Shown in pieces: positions 24,596-32,568 of a stretch of 64,000 nucleotides of DNA. A program made the position numbers and the translations under genes. Positions within the stretch are counted from its first letter, which is position 1. The number at the start of each line of letters is the position of its first letter. Source of the stretch: Flavobacterium sp. LC2016-12 (GTDB taxonomy: Bacteria; Bacteroidota; Bacteroidia; Flavobacteriales; Flavobacteriaceae); NCBI RefSeq assembly GCF_015351595.1, contig NZ_JADKPT010000001.1:558001-622000 (forward strand). The letters run 5' to 3'. The notes beneath the pieces were generated by a model. That model was not told the origin of the DNA, made no database searches, and was given only the letters and a program-made list of their open reading frames with translations.

Positions 24596-26812
24596 ATGTT
24601 TAAAAACGTTAAAACTCTTCTTGTTCTGTTTATGTTGAGTTCGTTTGGGATGAATGCCCAAAACAAAGTTCCGGTTTATCTGGATGACAAAAAGCCAATT
24701 AACGAACGTGTAGAAGATGCGCTTTCGAAAATGACAACTGCTGAGAAAATCGCTATGATTCATGCGCAATCTAAATTCAGTTCTCCGGGTGTAAAGCGTC
24801 TGGGAATTCCGGAAAACTGGATGACCGACGGACCACACGGAATTCGTACCGAAGTGAAATGGGACGAATGGGATCAGGCAGGCTGGACAAACGACTCTTG
24901 TATAGCATTTCCGGCTTTAACAGCACTTGCAGCAACATGGAACAAAGAGTTGTCTGCTTTATACGGAAAATCAATTGGTGAAGAAGCACGTTACCGTAAT
25001 AAAAATGTACTCTTAGGACCTGGCGTAAACATCTATAGAACACCATTAAACGGACGTAACTTCGAATATATGGGAGAGGATCCATTCTTAAGTTCAAAAA
25101 TGGTGGTTCCTTACATTAAGGGAGTACAATCTAATGGAGTTGCTGCCTGCGTTAAACATTTCGCTTTAAACAATCAGGAAACGAATCGTAACTCAGTAAA
25201 CGTAATTGTTGATGATCGTGCCTTATACGAAATCTATCTTCCGGCTTTTAAAGCGGCTGTACAAGAAGGTGATGCATGGGCCATTATGGGATCTTACAAT
25301 AAATACAAAGGACAGCAATGTTGTCATAATGAATTTTTGTTGAATGATATTCTTCGTGGAGAATGGGGTTTCAAAGGAGTTGTAGTTTCAGATTGGGGAG
25401 GTGTTAACGATACAAAACAAGCAATTCACAATGGCTTGGATATGGAATTTGGTTCCTGGACTAACGGACTTTCTTGGGGAACAAGTAATGCTTATGACAA
25501 CTATTATTTAGCAAAACCTTATTCTGAAATGATTAGAAAAGGAGAGATTGGAACTAAAGAATTAGACGAAAAAGTACGTCGTATTTTACGTTTGTCTTTC
25601 TTAACTACAATGAATAGAAACAGACCGTTTGGATCTTTCGGAACAGAAGAACACGCTCAGGCAGGTTTAAAAATTGCTGAAGAAGGAATCGTATTACTTC
25701 AAAATAATAATAACATTTTACCTATCAATCTTTCTAAAACTAAAAAGATCGCTGTTATTGGTGAAAATGCAATCAAAATGATGACTGTTGGTGGAGGAAG
25801 TTCTTCATTGAAAGCAAGATATGAAATCACGCCTCTTGAAGGATTAAAGAAAAGAATTGGCAACCAGGCTGAAATCGTTTATGCACGCGGTTATGTTGGA
25901 GATCCAACAAGTAATTATAATGGAGTTATTGCAAAAGTAAGTTTAGAAGAAAAACGTTCTCCGGCAGAATTGACTGCGGAAGCTTTGAAAGTAGCTAAAG
26001 ATGCTGATATTGTGATTTTTATTGGAGGTTTGAATAAAAGTGAAAATCAGGACGATGAAGGACACGATCGTAAAGGATTGGAACTTTCTTATGGTCAGGA
26101 TAAATTAATTTCTGAATTAGCGAAAGTAAATAAAAACATCGTTTATGTAAATATTTCAGGAAATGCTATAGCAATGCCGTGGGTAAAAGAGGTTCCGGGA
26201 ATTGTACAAGGTTGGTTTTTAGGTACAGAAGCAGGAAATGCTTTGGCGGCAGTTTTGGTTGGAGATGTAAATCCTTCTGGAAAATTAACTTTCACTTTCC
26301 CTGTAAAATTGTCTGATAACGGAGCACACGCTTTAGGAGAATTTCCAGGTGGAGAAGATGTAACGTATAAAGAAAGCATTTTTGTGGGTTACCGTTGGGC
26401 GGACAAACAAAAAATAAAACCATTATTCTCTTTCGGACATGGATTAAGTTATACAACTTTTGAATACGGAAAAGTAACAGCAGACAAAAAACAAATGTCG
26501 GCTGGAGATCAGATTACATTTTCTGTGAAAGTGAAAAATACAGGAAGCAGAGAAGGTTCTGAAGTAGTTCAGCTTTATATCAGCGATTTAAAATCTTCTT
26601 TGGTTCGTCCAATTAAAGAATTAAAAGGTTTTGAGAAAGTTTCACTTAAAGCAGGAGAAGAGAAAACGATAACTTTTACTGTTGACAAAACGGCTTTGAG
26701 TCTCTTCGACGATAAAAAACACGACTGGGTTGCTGAACCGGGAGCTTTTGAAGCAATCATTGGTGCATCATCTACAAACATAAAATCTAAAGTGAGTTTT
26801 TCACTTCAATAA
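24596..26812 (+). CDS. Glycoside hydrolase family 3 beta-glucosidase-like enzyme
   Basis: A 738-residue exported enzyme with a signal peptide ending SFGMNAQ. The N-terminal barrel (about 35-320) has WMTDGPHGIRTE, GPGVNIYRTPLNGRNFEYMGEDP, VAACVKHFALNNQETNR, and the nucleophile motif GVVVSDWGG with Asp266. The alpha/beta sandwich domain (about 360-570) has GGGSSSLKA and FIGGLNKSENQDDEGHDR, and the C terminus (about 640-735) is a fibronectin III-like domain. It should remove terminal beta-glucosyl (or xylosyl) residues in the periplasm. It is controlled presumably by the DUF6377 regulator. The exact sugar is not readable. Confidence 0.95.
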   Translation: MFKNVKTLLVLFMLSSFGMNAQNKVPVYLDDKKPINERVEDALSKMTTAEKIAMIHAQSKFSSPGVKRLGIPENWMTDGPHGIRTEVKWDEWDQAGWTNDSCIAFPALTALAATWNKELSALYGKSIGEEARYRNKNVLLGPGVNIYRTPLNGRNFEYMGEDPFLSSKMVVPYIKGVQSNGVAACVKHFALNNQETNRNSVNVIVDDRALYEIYLPAFKAAVQEGDAWAIMGSYNKYKGQQCCHNEFLLNDILRGEWGFKGVVVSDWGGVNDTKQAIHNGLDMEFGSWTNGLSWGTSNAYDNYYLAKPYSEMIRKGEIGTKELDEKVRRILRLSFLTTMNRNRPFGSFGTEEHAQAGLKIAEEGIVLLQNNNNILPINLSKTKKIAVIGENAIKMMTVGGGSSSLKARYEITPLEGLKKRIGNQAEIVYARGYVGDPTSNYNGVIAKVSLEEKRSPAELTAEALKVAKDADIVIFIGGLNKSENQDDEGHDRKGLELSYGQDKLISELAKVNKNIVYVNISGNAIAMPWVKEVPGIVQGWFLGTEAGNALAAVLVGDVNPSGKLTFTFPVKLSDNGAHALGEFPGGEDVTYKESIFVGYRWADKQKIKPLFSFGHGLSYTTFEYGKVTADKKQMSAGDQITFSVKVKNTGSREGSEVVQLYISDLKSSLVRPIKELKGFEKVSLKAGEEKTITFTVDKTALSLFDDKKHDWVAEPGAFEAIIGASSTNIKSKVSFSLQ

Positions 26813-26842
26813 TTTCATTAATTTTCTAAATTGGTTGGTTGT

Positions 26843-26880
26843 AAAGCTGCAAGTGTAAAAAGTTGCAGCTTTGCTTTTTT
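26843..26880 (+). terminator. Terminator of the GH3 gene
   Basis: Perfect 10-bp arms (26843-26852 with 26863-26872) followed by GC and six T. Confidence 0.8.
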
Positions 26881-26953
26881 CAATTAGTTAGATGTAAAAT
26901 GTTAGATGTTAAAAGTTTAAATGTCTTAGTACTTAAATAAAAAAGTAAATAAA

Positions 26954-27604
26954 ATGAAAAATATTCTATTTGGCGCCATGGTTTTATTCCTGGGACAAAA
27001 CCTTTCGGCGCAAAGCCTGAATAAAATGCAATGGTTTAATGAACCTGAAAAATGGGAAATTAAAAACAATGCATTAATTATGAATGTAACCGGAAGCAGT
27101 GATTATTGGCGTATTTCACATTACGGATTTACCGTTGATGACGCACCGTTTTATTACGCAACTTATGGCGGAGAATTTGAAGCCAAAGTAAAAATAACAG
27201 GTAATTACATTGCACGATTTGATCAAATGGGATTAATGATTCGTATTGATGAAAAAAACTATATCAAAACCGGAGTTGAATTTGTAGACGGAAAATTTAA
27301 TATTAGCACAGTAGTAACACACGACAAAAGCGATTGGAGTGTAACAACTTTGGACAAAGCGCCACCTTTTGTCTGGATAAAAGTAGTAAGAAGATTAGAC
27401 GCTGTTGAAGTATTTTTCTCTTATGATGACAAAAATTATATCATGACCAGAAATGCGCCTTTACAAGATAATACACCAGTAATGGTTGGCTTAATGGCTG
27501 CATCGCCAGATGGAAAAGGTTTTGAGGCTAAATTTGAAAATTTTAAAGTAACACATTTACCGGATCAAAGAAGACTGGAGTGGCTTAAGAATCATCAGGA
27601 ATAA
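26954..27604 (+). CDS. Exported DUF1349 (concanavalin-like) protein
   Basis: A 216-residue secreted protein with a signal peptide ending NLSAQ. The rest is a lectin-like jelly roll of the DUF1349 type: MQWFNEPEKWEI, SDYWRISHYGF, FEAKVKITGNYIARFDQMGLMIRIDEKNYIKTGVEF and WIKVVRRLDAVEVFFSYDDKNY, ending MVGLMAASPDGKGFEAKFENFKV. Such domains bind carbohydrate, which agrees with the GH3 enzyme upstream. A terminator lies between them, so it has its own transcript or relies on read-through. No catalytic residue is apparent. Confidence 0.85.
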   Translation: MKNILFGAMVLFLGQNLSAQSLNKMQWFNEPEKWEIKNNALIMNVTGSSDYWRISHYGFTVDDAPFYYATYGGEFEAKVKITGNYIARFDQMGLMIRIDEKNYIKTGVEFVDGKFNISTVVTHDKSDWSVTTLDKAPPFVWIKVVRRLDAVEVFFSYDDKNYIMTRNAPLQDNTPVMVGLMAASPDGKGFEAKFENFKVTHLPDQRRLEWLKNHQE

Positions 27605-27606
27605 AA

Positions 27607-27645
27607 GAATTAGATAATTGAGATAATTAGAAAATTAGATAATTA
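27607..27645. repeat. AATTAGAT octamer-like array
   Basis: Imperfect AATTAGAT/ATTGAGAT units directly after the DUF1349 stop, the same word as the array at 41971-42030. Confidence 0.7.
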
Positions 27646-27692
27646 TGTAGTTTTACTTAAGGCTTTACGAATTTCTATGTTGTAAAGTTAAT

Positions 27693-27803
27693 TTAACCGC
27701 AAAGTGCGCAAAGTATTTTTATAGTTTGCTTGCAATTGGCTTTACGCAAAGTTCGCAAAGCTTTGCGAACTTTGCGTAAAGCCTTTGTGCACTTTGCGGT
27801 TAA
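27693..27803. repeat. TTAACCGCAAAG hairpin element with a perfect 46-bp palindrome
   Basis: Outer arms 27693-27713 and 27783-27803 pair over 21 bases with one mismatch (TTAACCGCAAAG to CTTTGCGGTTAA). Inside, 27738-27760 and 27761-27783 are perfect reverse complements with no loop, a 46-bp palindrome. The element shares its left half with 33186-33250. Confidence 0.9.
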
Positions 27804-27820
27804 ATAAGTTTAATATTAAT

Positions 27821-27855
27821 TAACCATTAACCATTAACAACTAACCATTAACCAT
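27821..27855. repeat. TAACCAT heptamer array before the acyltransferase gene
   Basis: Five tandem heptamers (TAACCAT twice, TAACAAC, TAACCAT twice) end six bases before the ATG at 27862, so the array occupies the ribosome-binding region. Confidence 0.9.
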
Positions 27856-27861
27856 TTTTTT

Positions 27862-29001
27862 ATGAGTTCAGTTTCTACCGATTTTAAACCAAAAAAACAT
27901 TACGAAATTCTTGACGGTCTGCGTGGAGTAGCCGCTATTTTAGTCGTTGCTTTTCATATTTTCGAAGCGCATAACGGAGGAAGCCGATTTAAACAAATAA
28001 TCAATCACGGTTATTTAGCCGTTGATTTCTTTTTTCTTTTGTCCGGATTTGTTGTGGCTTATGCTTACGACGATCGCTGGGCAAAAATGACACAATGGGA
28101 GTTTTATAAACGACGTTTGATTCGTTTACAGCCCATGGGAATTATGGGAATGATCATTGGTGCTATATTCTATTATTTTCAGGCTTCTGATATTTTATTT
28201 CCCATGATCGCCGGAATGGAAGTGTGGAAGGTAATTTTAACCATGGTGATCGGATTTACATTATTGCCAATTCCGCCTTCTCTGGAAATCAGGGGTTGGG
28301 GGGAAATGCATCCGCTTGACGGGCCGGCCTGGTCGCTTTTCTTCGAATATATTGCCAATATTTTATACGCTGTTTTGTTTCGTAAATTCTCGATTAAAGT
28401 AATGACCGTATTTGTATTGATATTCGCCGGAATGCTGATCAATTATACTGTTTTCGGGCCAAAAGGAGATGTTATTGGTGGATGGTCTTTGAATCTGGAA
28501 CAAATGAATGTTGGATTTACCCGTTTATTATATCCCTTTTTTGCAGGTGTTTTACTTTGCCGTTTAGGAAAACTAATTCACATCAAAGGCGCTTTCTGGA
28601 TTTGTAGTTTAATGATTTCAGCAGTGCTTATCATACCAAGAATCGGAGATGAAAACAGCTTATGGATGAACGGTTTATATGAATCTTTCTGTATTATTTT
28701 AGTATTTCCTTTAATTGTTGCGATTGGTGCGGGAGGTGAAATTAAAAGTGCTTTCTCAGCTAAAATATGTAAGCTTTTAGGTGATATATCTTATCCAATT
28801 TACATTACGCATTATCCGCTAATTTACTGGTATACTGCATGGGTTGTTGATAATAAAGTGGATATAAAAGATGGTTATGGTATAGGAATAGGCGTTTTAA
28901 TCGCCAGTATTGTGATCGCATTTTTATGCTTAAAATTATACGATGAGCCTGTTAGAAATTGGCTTCAGAATAAATTTCAAAGAAGAAAAGTTTCTTTGTA
29001 A
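27862..29001 (+). CDS. Acyltransferase family 3 membrane protein (OafA-like)
   Basis: A 379-residue integral membrane O-acyltransferase with about ten helices. The N-terminal motif HYEILDGLRGVAAILVVAFHIFE contains the catalytic His and the R/E-LDGLRG box, followed by NHGYLAVDFFFLLSGFVVAYAY and FYKRRLIRLQPM; GPAWSLFFEYIANILYA and SYPIYITHYPLIY are also typical. Such enzymes acetylate or succinylate sugars of polysaccharides or glycolipids at the inner membrane. The acceptor is unknown. Neighbouring glycosidases suggest carbohydrate context only. Confidence 0.92.
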   Translation: MSSVSTDFKPKKHYEILDGLRGVAAILVVAFHIFEAHNGGSRFKQIINHGYLAVDFFFLLSGFVVAYAYDDRWAKMTQWEFYKRRLIRLQPMGIMGMIIGAIFYYFQASDILFPMIAGMEVWKVILTMVIGFTLLPIPPSLEIRGWGEMHPLDGPAWSLFFEYIANILYAVLFRKFSIKVMTVFVLIFAGMLINYTVFGPKGDVIGGWSLNLEQMNVGFTRLLYPFFAGVLLCRLGKLIHIKGAFWICSLMISAVLIIPRIGDENSLWMNGLYESFCIILVFPLIVAIGAGGEIKSAFSAKICKLLGDISYPIYITHYPLIYWYTAWVVDNKVDIKDGYGIGIGVLIASIVIAFLCLKLYDEPVRNWLQNKFQRRKVSL

Positions 29002-29003
29002 AA

Positions 29004-29068
29004 GGACAAAGGCTCAAAGATGCAAAGGTTAAAAACTTTGCCCCTTTGTACCTCTGCAACTCTGTACC
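29004..29068. repeat. CAAAGGCTCAAAGATGCAAAG-type repeat, copy 1
   Basis: Words of the GGTTCAAA/CTTTGAACC family run as an imperfect hairpin directly after the acyltransferase stop. Confidence 0.75.
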
Positions 29069-29118
29069 TAATTTAAAAATATTGAATTCCTAATTTTGTT
29101 AGTTATTAGAAATTCAAA

Positions 29119-29153
29119 AAAAGGGATGAAACATAATTTGTTTCATCCCTTTT
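29119..29153. terminator. Bidirectional terminator between acyltransferase and OYE genes
   Basis: Perfect 14-bp arms (29119-29132 with 29140-29153) with A-run and T-run ends, flanked on both sides by GGTTCAAA-type repeats. Confidence 0.9.
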
Positions 29154-29169
29154 ATATTTTTTGAAAAAT

Positions 29170-29237
29170 GGGACAAAGATTCAAAGGTTCAGAGGTTAAA
29201 ACCTTTGTCCCTTCGCACCTTTGCCACTCTGAACCTT
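29170..29237. repeat. GGTTCAAA-type repeat, copy 2
   Basis: Hairpin with GGACAAAG (29171-29178) and CTTTGTCC (29203-29210) arms, ending just before the OYE stop. With copy 1 it brackets a terminator. Confidence 0.75.
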
Positions 29238-29240
29238 AAT

Positions 29241-30347
29241 TTATTCTAAAACCAATTGCCCCAAAGCTTCTTTACTGAAACCTTTCAATTGATCCATTTT
29301 TCCGGCTTTGATTTTCGCAACCCAATTAGGATCAGATAGAAGTGGTCTTCCAACAGCAACCAAATCAAAATCGCCTCTGTCAAAACGTCTGTTTAGTTCT
29401 TCTAAAGAAGTTGGCTCAGAGCTTTCTCCGGCAAATGCTCCGAAGAAATCACTTGAAAGTCCAACAGAACCTACCGTAATAGTTGGTGTTCCTGTAACTT
29501 TTTTAGCCCATCCTGCAAAATTCAAATCAGAATCTTCAAATTCAGGTTCCCAGAAACGACGTTGAGAACAGTGTAAAATATCTACTCCGGCGTCAACAAG
29601 AGGTGTAAGCCAAGCTTCTAATTCTTGTGGATTTTTAGCCAGTTTGTAATTATAATCGGAAGGTTTAAACTGAGAAAAACGCATGATTACAGCGAAATCG
29701 TCACCTACTTGTTTTCTAATTTCTTTTACTACTTCAATAGCAAAACGATTACGTTCCGGTAATGTTTTTCCACCATAAATATCAGTACGTAAATTTGTTT
29801 CAGCTCTAAAGAACTGGTCAATTAAATAACCGTGCGCACCGTGAATTTCGATCGTATCAAAACCTAATCTTTTAGCATCAGCAGCTGCCTGTCCGAAAGC
29901 AAGAATAGTATCTTCAATATCTTTTTCAGACATTGCCACACCATTTCTAAAATCAGGTCGGTTTAATCCTGACGGACCTTCAAAAGGAACAGGTGGCACC
30001 CATCCTGAATGGTGGTTGTCCATAATTCCCATATGCCATATTTGTGGTCCCATTGAACCTCCGGCAGCATGAACTTCATCAATCACTTTTTTCCATCCTT
30101 TTAAAGCTGTATCGCCATGAAAGTGAGGTACGTTTGCATCGTTTGATGATGAAGGTCTGTTGATTACTGTACCTTCAGATAATATTAAACCAACTTCACC
30201 TTCAGCTCTTTTTTGGTAGTAAGAAGCTACTTCATCAGTTGGAATTCCGTTTGGCGAAAAGGAGCGCGTCATTGGCGCCATTACGATTCTATTTTTAAGA
30301 TTTAACGTTTTTAAGTTAAATGGCGAAAACAGGTTGTTTGTACTCAT
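29241..30347 (-). CDS. Old yellow enzyme family NADH:flavin oxidoreductase
   Basis: A 368-residue FMN TIM-barrel ene-reductase. Motifs in order: LFSPFNLKTLNLKNRIVMAPMTRSFS, YYQKRAEGEVGLILSEGTVIN, GPQIWHMG, DTIEIHGAHGYLIDQFF with the substrate-binding His pair spacing, FRAETNLRTDIYGG, VIMRFSQFK and GDFDLVAVGRPLLSDPNWV. It reduces activated alkenes, nitro compounds or nitrate esters with NAD(P)H. Its start is six bases after the ArsR regulator stop, so the two form an operon, suggesting induction by reactive electrophiles. It is usual length for NemA-type proteins. Confidence 0.94.
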   Translation of the reverse strand: MSTNNLFSPFNLKTLNLKNRIVMAPMTRSFSPNGIPTDEVASYYQKRAEGEVGLILSEGTVINRPSSSNDANVPHFHGDTALKGWKKVIDEVHAAGGSMGPQIWHMGIMDNHHSGWVPPVPFEGPSGLNRPDFRNGVAMSEKDIEDTILAFGQAAADAKRLGFDTIEIHGAHGYLIDQFFRAETNLRTDIYGGKTLPERNRFAIEVVKEIRKQVGDDFAVIMRFSQFKPSDYNYKLAKNPQELEAWLTPLVDAGVDILHCSQRRFWEPEFEDSDLNFAGWAKKVTGTPTITVGSVGLSSDFFGAFAGESSEPTSLEELNRRFDRGDFDLVAVGRPLLSDPNWVAKIKAGKMDQLKGFSKEALGQLVLE

Positions 30348-30353
30348 AGTAAT

Positions 30354-30656
30354 TTACAAATTAGTTTGAATTAATTTACTGAGTGCTTCAAAGGCACCTT
30401 CGTTGCGTTTGTAGTAAGTCCATTGTCCAATGCGTTTGGCTTCGATAAAGCCGGCACGTTGTAAAATCGACAAGTATTCAGAAACGGTCGATTGCGTCAG
30501 GCCTGCCTTGGCTTGTATTTGCCCCACACAAACGCCGTGTTCAAATCCTGCATGCTGAAGTTGATCCGGGAAATGTATTTCGGGTTCTTTTAGCCATTCC
30601 AGCATTTGCAATCTGGATTTGTTTGACAGTGCCTTAAAGATTTCTATTTGTTCCAT
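30354..30656 (-). CDS. ArsR-family transcription regulator of the OYE operon
   Basis: A 100-residue winged-helix repressor. EIFKALSNKSRLQMLEWL is the first helix pair, and LTQSTVSEYLSILQRAGFIEAKRIGQWTYYKRN is the recognition helix and wing. Classic ELCVCDL metal-binding Cys pairs are absent. A single Cys in EHGVCVGQI (about residue 43) at the metal/redox position could sense thiol-reactive compounds, which is inference. It heads a two-gene operon with OYE. Its -7 box ends five bases before the ATG, and an inverted repeat overlies the promoter. Confidence 0.9.
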   Translation of the reverse strand: MEQIEIFKALSNKSRLQMLEWLKEPEIHFPDQLQHAGFEHGVCVGQIQAKAGLTQSTVSEYLSILQRAGFIEAKRIGQWTYYKRNEGAFEALSKLIQTNL

Positions 30657-30660
30657 GGCG

Positions 30661-30691
30661 CAAAGATATCGACTTTTCCCGATATATCAAT
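30661..30691 (-). promoter_or_regulatory. Promoter of the ArsR-OYE operon
   Basis: On the minus strand ATTG (30688-30691), a 19-base spacer, then TATCTTTG (30661-30668). The box ends five bases from the ATG at 30656, so the transcript may be leaderless. Confidence 0.7.
30666..30685. promoter_or_regulatory. Candidate ArsR operator
   Basis: ATATCG (30666-30671), eight bases, CGATAT (30680-30685): a perfect 6-bp inverted repeat overlapping the -7 box and spacer. This is where a repressor would block RNA polymerase. Confidence 0.55.
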
Positions 30692-30772
30692 TTAAGAAAA
30701 AATATTTAGGAAAATTTTATGACGGAGGGAAGAATTATAAAGAAGTATTTATATTTGCTAATGTATAAATCT

Positions 30773-30834
30773 CGCAAAGTCGCAGAGTCGCAAAGTTTTT
30801 AAACTTGAAACCTGAAACAAAGAAAACTTGAAAC
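30773..30834. repeat. CGCAAAGT octamers followed by CTTGAAAC/CCTGAAAC words
   Basis: CGCAAAGT, CGCAGAGT, CGCAAAGT in tandem (30773-30796), then AAACTTGAAACCTGAAAC words to 30834. This is the only repeat locus lying between divergent genes. Confidence 0.8.
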
Positions 30835-30866
30835 TTTGCAAAAGCCCCAATAAAACTTAACCAATT

Positions 30867-31361
30867 ATGAAAAAAACTTTACTTATTTTAGGATTCTTAT
30901 GTTGCGTCATAACCAGTTCAAAAGCTCAGGTTGTAGGCCTTGAAGTAGGAGATATAGCACCAGAAATTGATCTTCCGGATACAAAAGGAAATAATGTAGC
31001 CTTAACATCTTTAAGAGGAGATTTAGTCCTAATTGACTTTTGGGCATCGTGGTGCGGACCGTGTACAAAGGAACATCCGGAATTGATAAAATTATACAAT
31101 ACTTATTCTGGTAAATTATCTATTTACAGCGTTTCAATGGATACTAAAAAACCACTTTGGTTAGGAGCTATTGCCAAACAAAAACTTCCATGGATACAGG
31201 TAAGTGATCTTAAATATTGGAAATCTCCGGCAGCTGTAGATTATATGCTTCAATCTGTACCATTAAATTTTTTAATAGACAAAAACGGAATTATTCTGGC
31301 CAAAAATATTCATGGAAATGCTTTGAATGAAATGGTTAAGAGTATATTGACGCAACAATAA
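30867..31361 (+). CDS. TlpA-like exported thioredoxin family protein
   Basis: A 164-residue thiol-disulphide protein. A signal peptide (KKTLLILGFLCCVITSSKAQ) is followed by GDIAPEIDLPDTKGNNVALTSLRGDLVLIDFWASWCGPCTKEHPEL. Cys63 and Cys66 form the WCGPC redox site, and LQSVPLNFLIDKNGIILAKN contains the cis-Pro loop. It acts in the periplasm, reducing disulphides or serving cytochrome maturation or peptide-thiol repair. It is alone on its strand; no ccm gene is nearby. Confidence 0.93.
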   Translation: MKKTLLILGFLCCVITSSKAQVVGLEVGDIAPEIDLPDTKGNNVALTSLRGDLVLIDFWASWCGPCTKEHPELIKLYNTYSGKLSIYSVSMDTKKPLWLGAIAKQKLPWIQVSDLKYWKSPAAVDYMLQSVPLNFLIDKNGIILAKNIHGNALNEMVKSILTQQ

Positions 31362-31426
31362 AAAGAAATATAACTCAAATAAGCTATTATAAATTGTCAA
31401 ATCTTAAAAAAAAATAGAACAATTTC

Positions 31427-32521
31427 ATGGAAGAAAAATTTGTGATTTACGAAAAGTCAATTGATAAAAAGCATAGTTTTAGTTGGTCTCCAAAGTATAA
31501 AGAAGAATTTCGAACTTCTTTAAACAAAACAGTTTTTATTCCTATTGTCGAAAAAACAATTTTAAAGTTAGGCTGGGATATTATCTTTAAAAATGAAAAT
31601 TCAATCGAAGCAAAAAGAAAAGATGTATCAATAGGTTTTGAAAAATGGACTGAAGCAATTACAATTACTTTTAATCATGGAAATGTAGAAGTAAAAAGTG
31701 AATCTTTAGGGAATGAAATGTGGGATAATGGAAGAAATTCGAAAAGAGTTAAATTGTTTATCTATGCCTTTAAGGAAACTGAAAAGGAATATGATAGAGA
31801 AGCTTTAAATGAACTTGAAAAAGAAACTGAAAGAAAAAATAATTGGGACGATTATATAATTCCGGAAAATTTACCACAACCTAGTGAATCTAAAAGAAAA
31901 AACTTTTCAATTTTAGTAATAGGAGGTTTACTGATATCCTTAATTCTTGGATTTATTATTGCAGAAGTTTCTATACATGGAATTTATTTTATCGGCGTAT
32001 TTGAAGTTTTGACAGGTTTAGCAATAGCTTACTCATTAAAATATTTAATAAAAATTTCAAATTTTACAGATATATCAAAAATTCAATATTTGTTGATGGG
32101 AATTGTTTTTCTGATTTATTTTTCTAACCTATATTTTCAATACGAAATCATTTTAAATGAAAACAATTACGAAAGAATTGGTTTTTTAGAATTTATAAAA
32201 ATCAGGTTTTCAGAAGGATTAACTATTAAAAAGTTAAACACAGGATGGATAGGTCTAATAATAAGCTGGATTATTCAATTAGTGTTAACTTATTATGTTG
32301 CTTATTTAAGAATATTATCCATAATCATAACCTATCAATTAGAAAAAATTCCAATTGAAGTTTTGGATTTCTGCAATTATCATCTTATAAAAGGAAAATC
32401 AGAAAATGAGATAAGAAAAGAACTTTCTAAAAAAGGATGGACAACAAATGAAAATCAAGAAGAAGTTTTTGAAGCTATTGGAGCGATTTATGGTTCTATG
32501 GAATTGAGTAGATTGAAGTAG
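31427..32521 (+). CDS. Unknown four-helix membrane protein
   Basis: A 364-residue protein that I do not recognise. Residues 1-160 are soluble and charged, with TILKLGWDIIFKNENSIEAKRKD and EAITITFNHGNVEVKSESLG, resembling a small beta-rich domain found in other uncharacterised Flavobacterium proteins. Residues about 162-300 hold four hydrophobic segments (FSILVIGGLLISLILGFIIA, IYFIGVFEVLTGLAIAYSL, YLLMGIVFLIYFSNLY, WIGLIISWIIQLVLTYYVAYL). The C-terminal 65 residues are helical, ending YHLIKGKSENEIRKELSKKGWTTNENQEEVFEAIGAI, where the WTxxEN pattern looks like a small helical binding motif. It is lower in GC than the flanking enzymes. Confidence 0.7.
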   Translation: MEEKFVIYEKSIDKKHSFSWSPKYKEEFRTSLNKTVFIPIVEKTILKLGWDIIFKNENSIEAKRKDVSIGFEKWTEAITITFNHGNVEVKSESLGNEMWDNGRNSKRVKLFIYAFKETEKEYDREALNELEKETERKNNWDDYIIPENLPQPSESKRKNFSILVIGGLLISLILGFIIAEVSIHGIYFIGVFEVLTGLAIAYSLKYLIKISNFTDISKIQYLLMGIVFLIYFSNLYFQYEIILNENNYERIGFLEFIKIRFSEGLTIKKLNTGWIGLIISWIIQLVLTYYVAYLRILSIIITYQLEKIPIEVLDFCNYHLIKGKSENEIRKELSKKGWTTNENQEEVFEAIGAIYGSMELSRLK

Positions 32522-32568
32522 TTACTTTTAATTAATTATAGAAAAAGAGTTTCTAATAAAAAGTAAAA

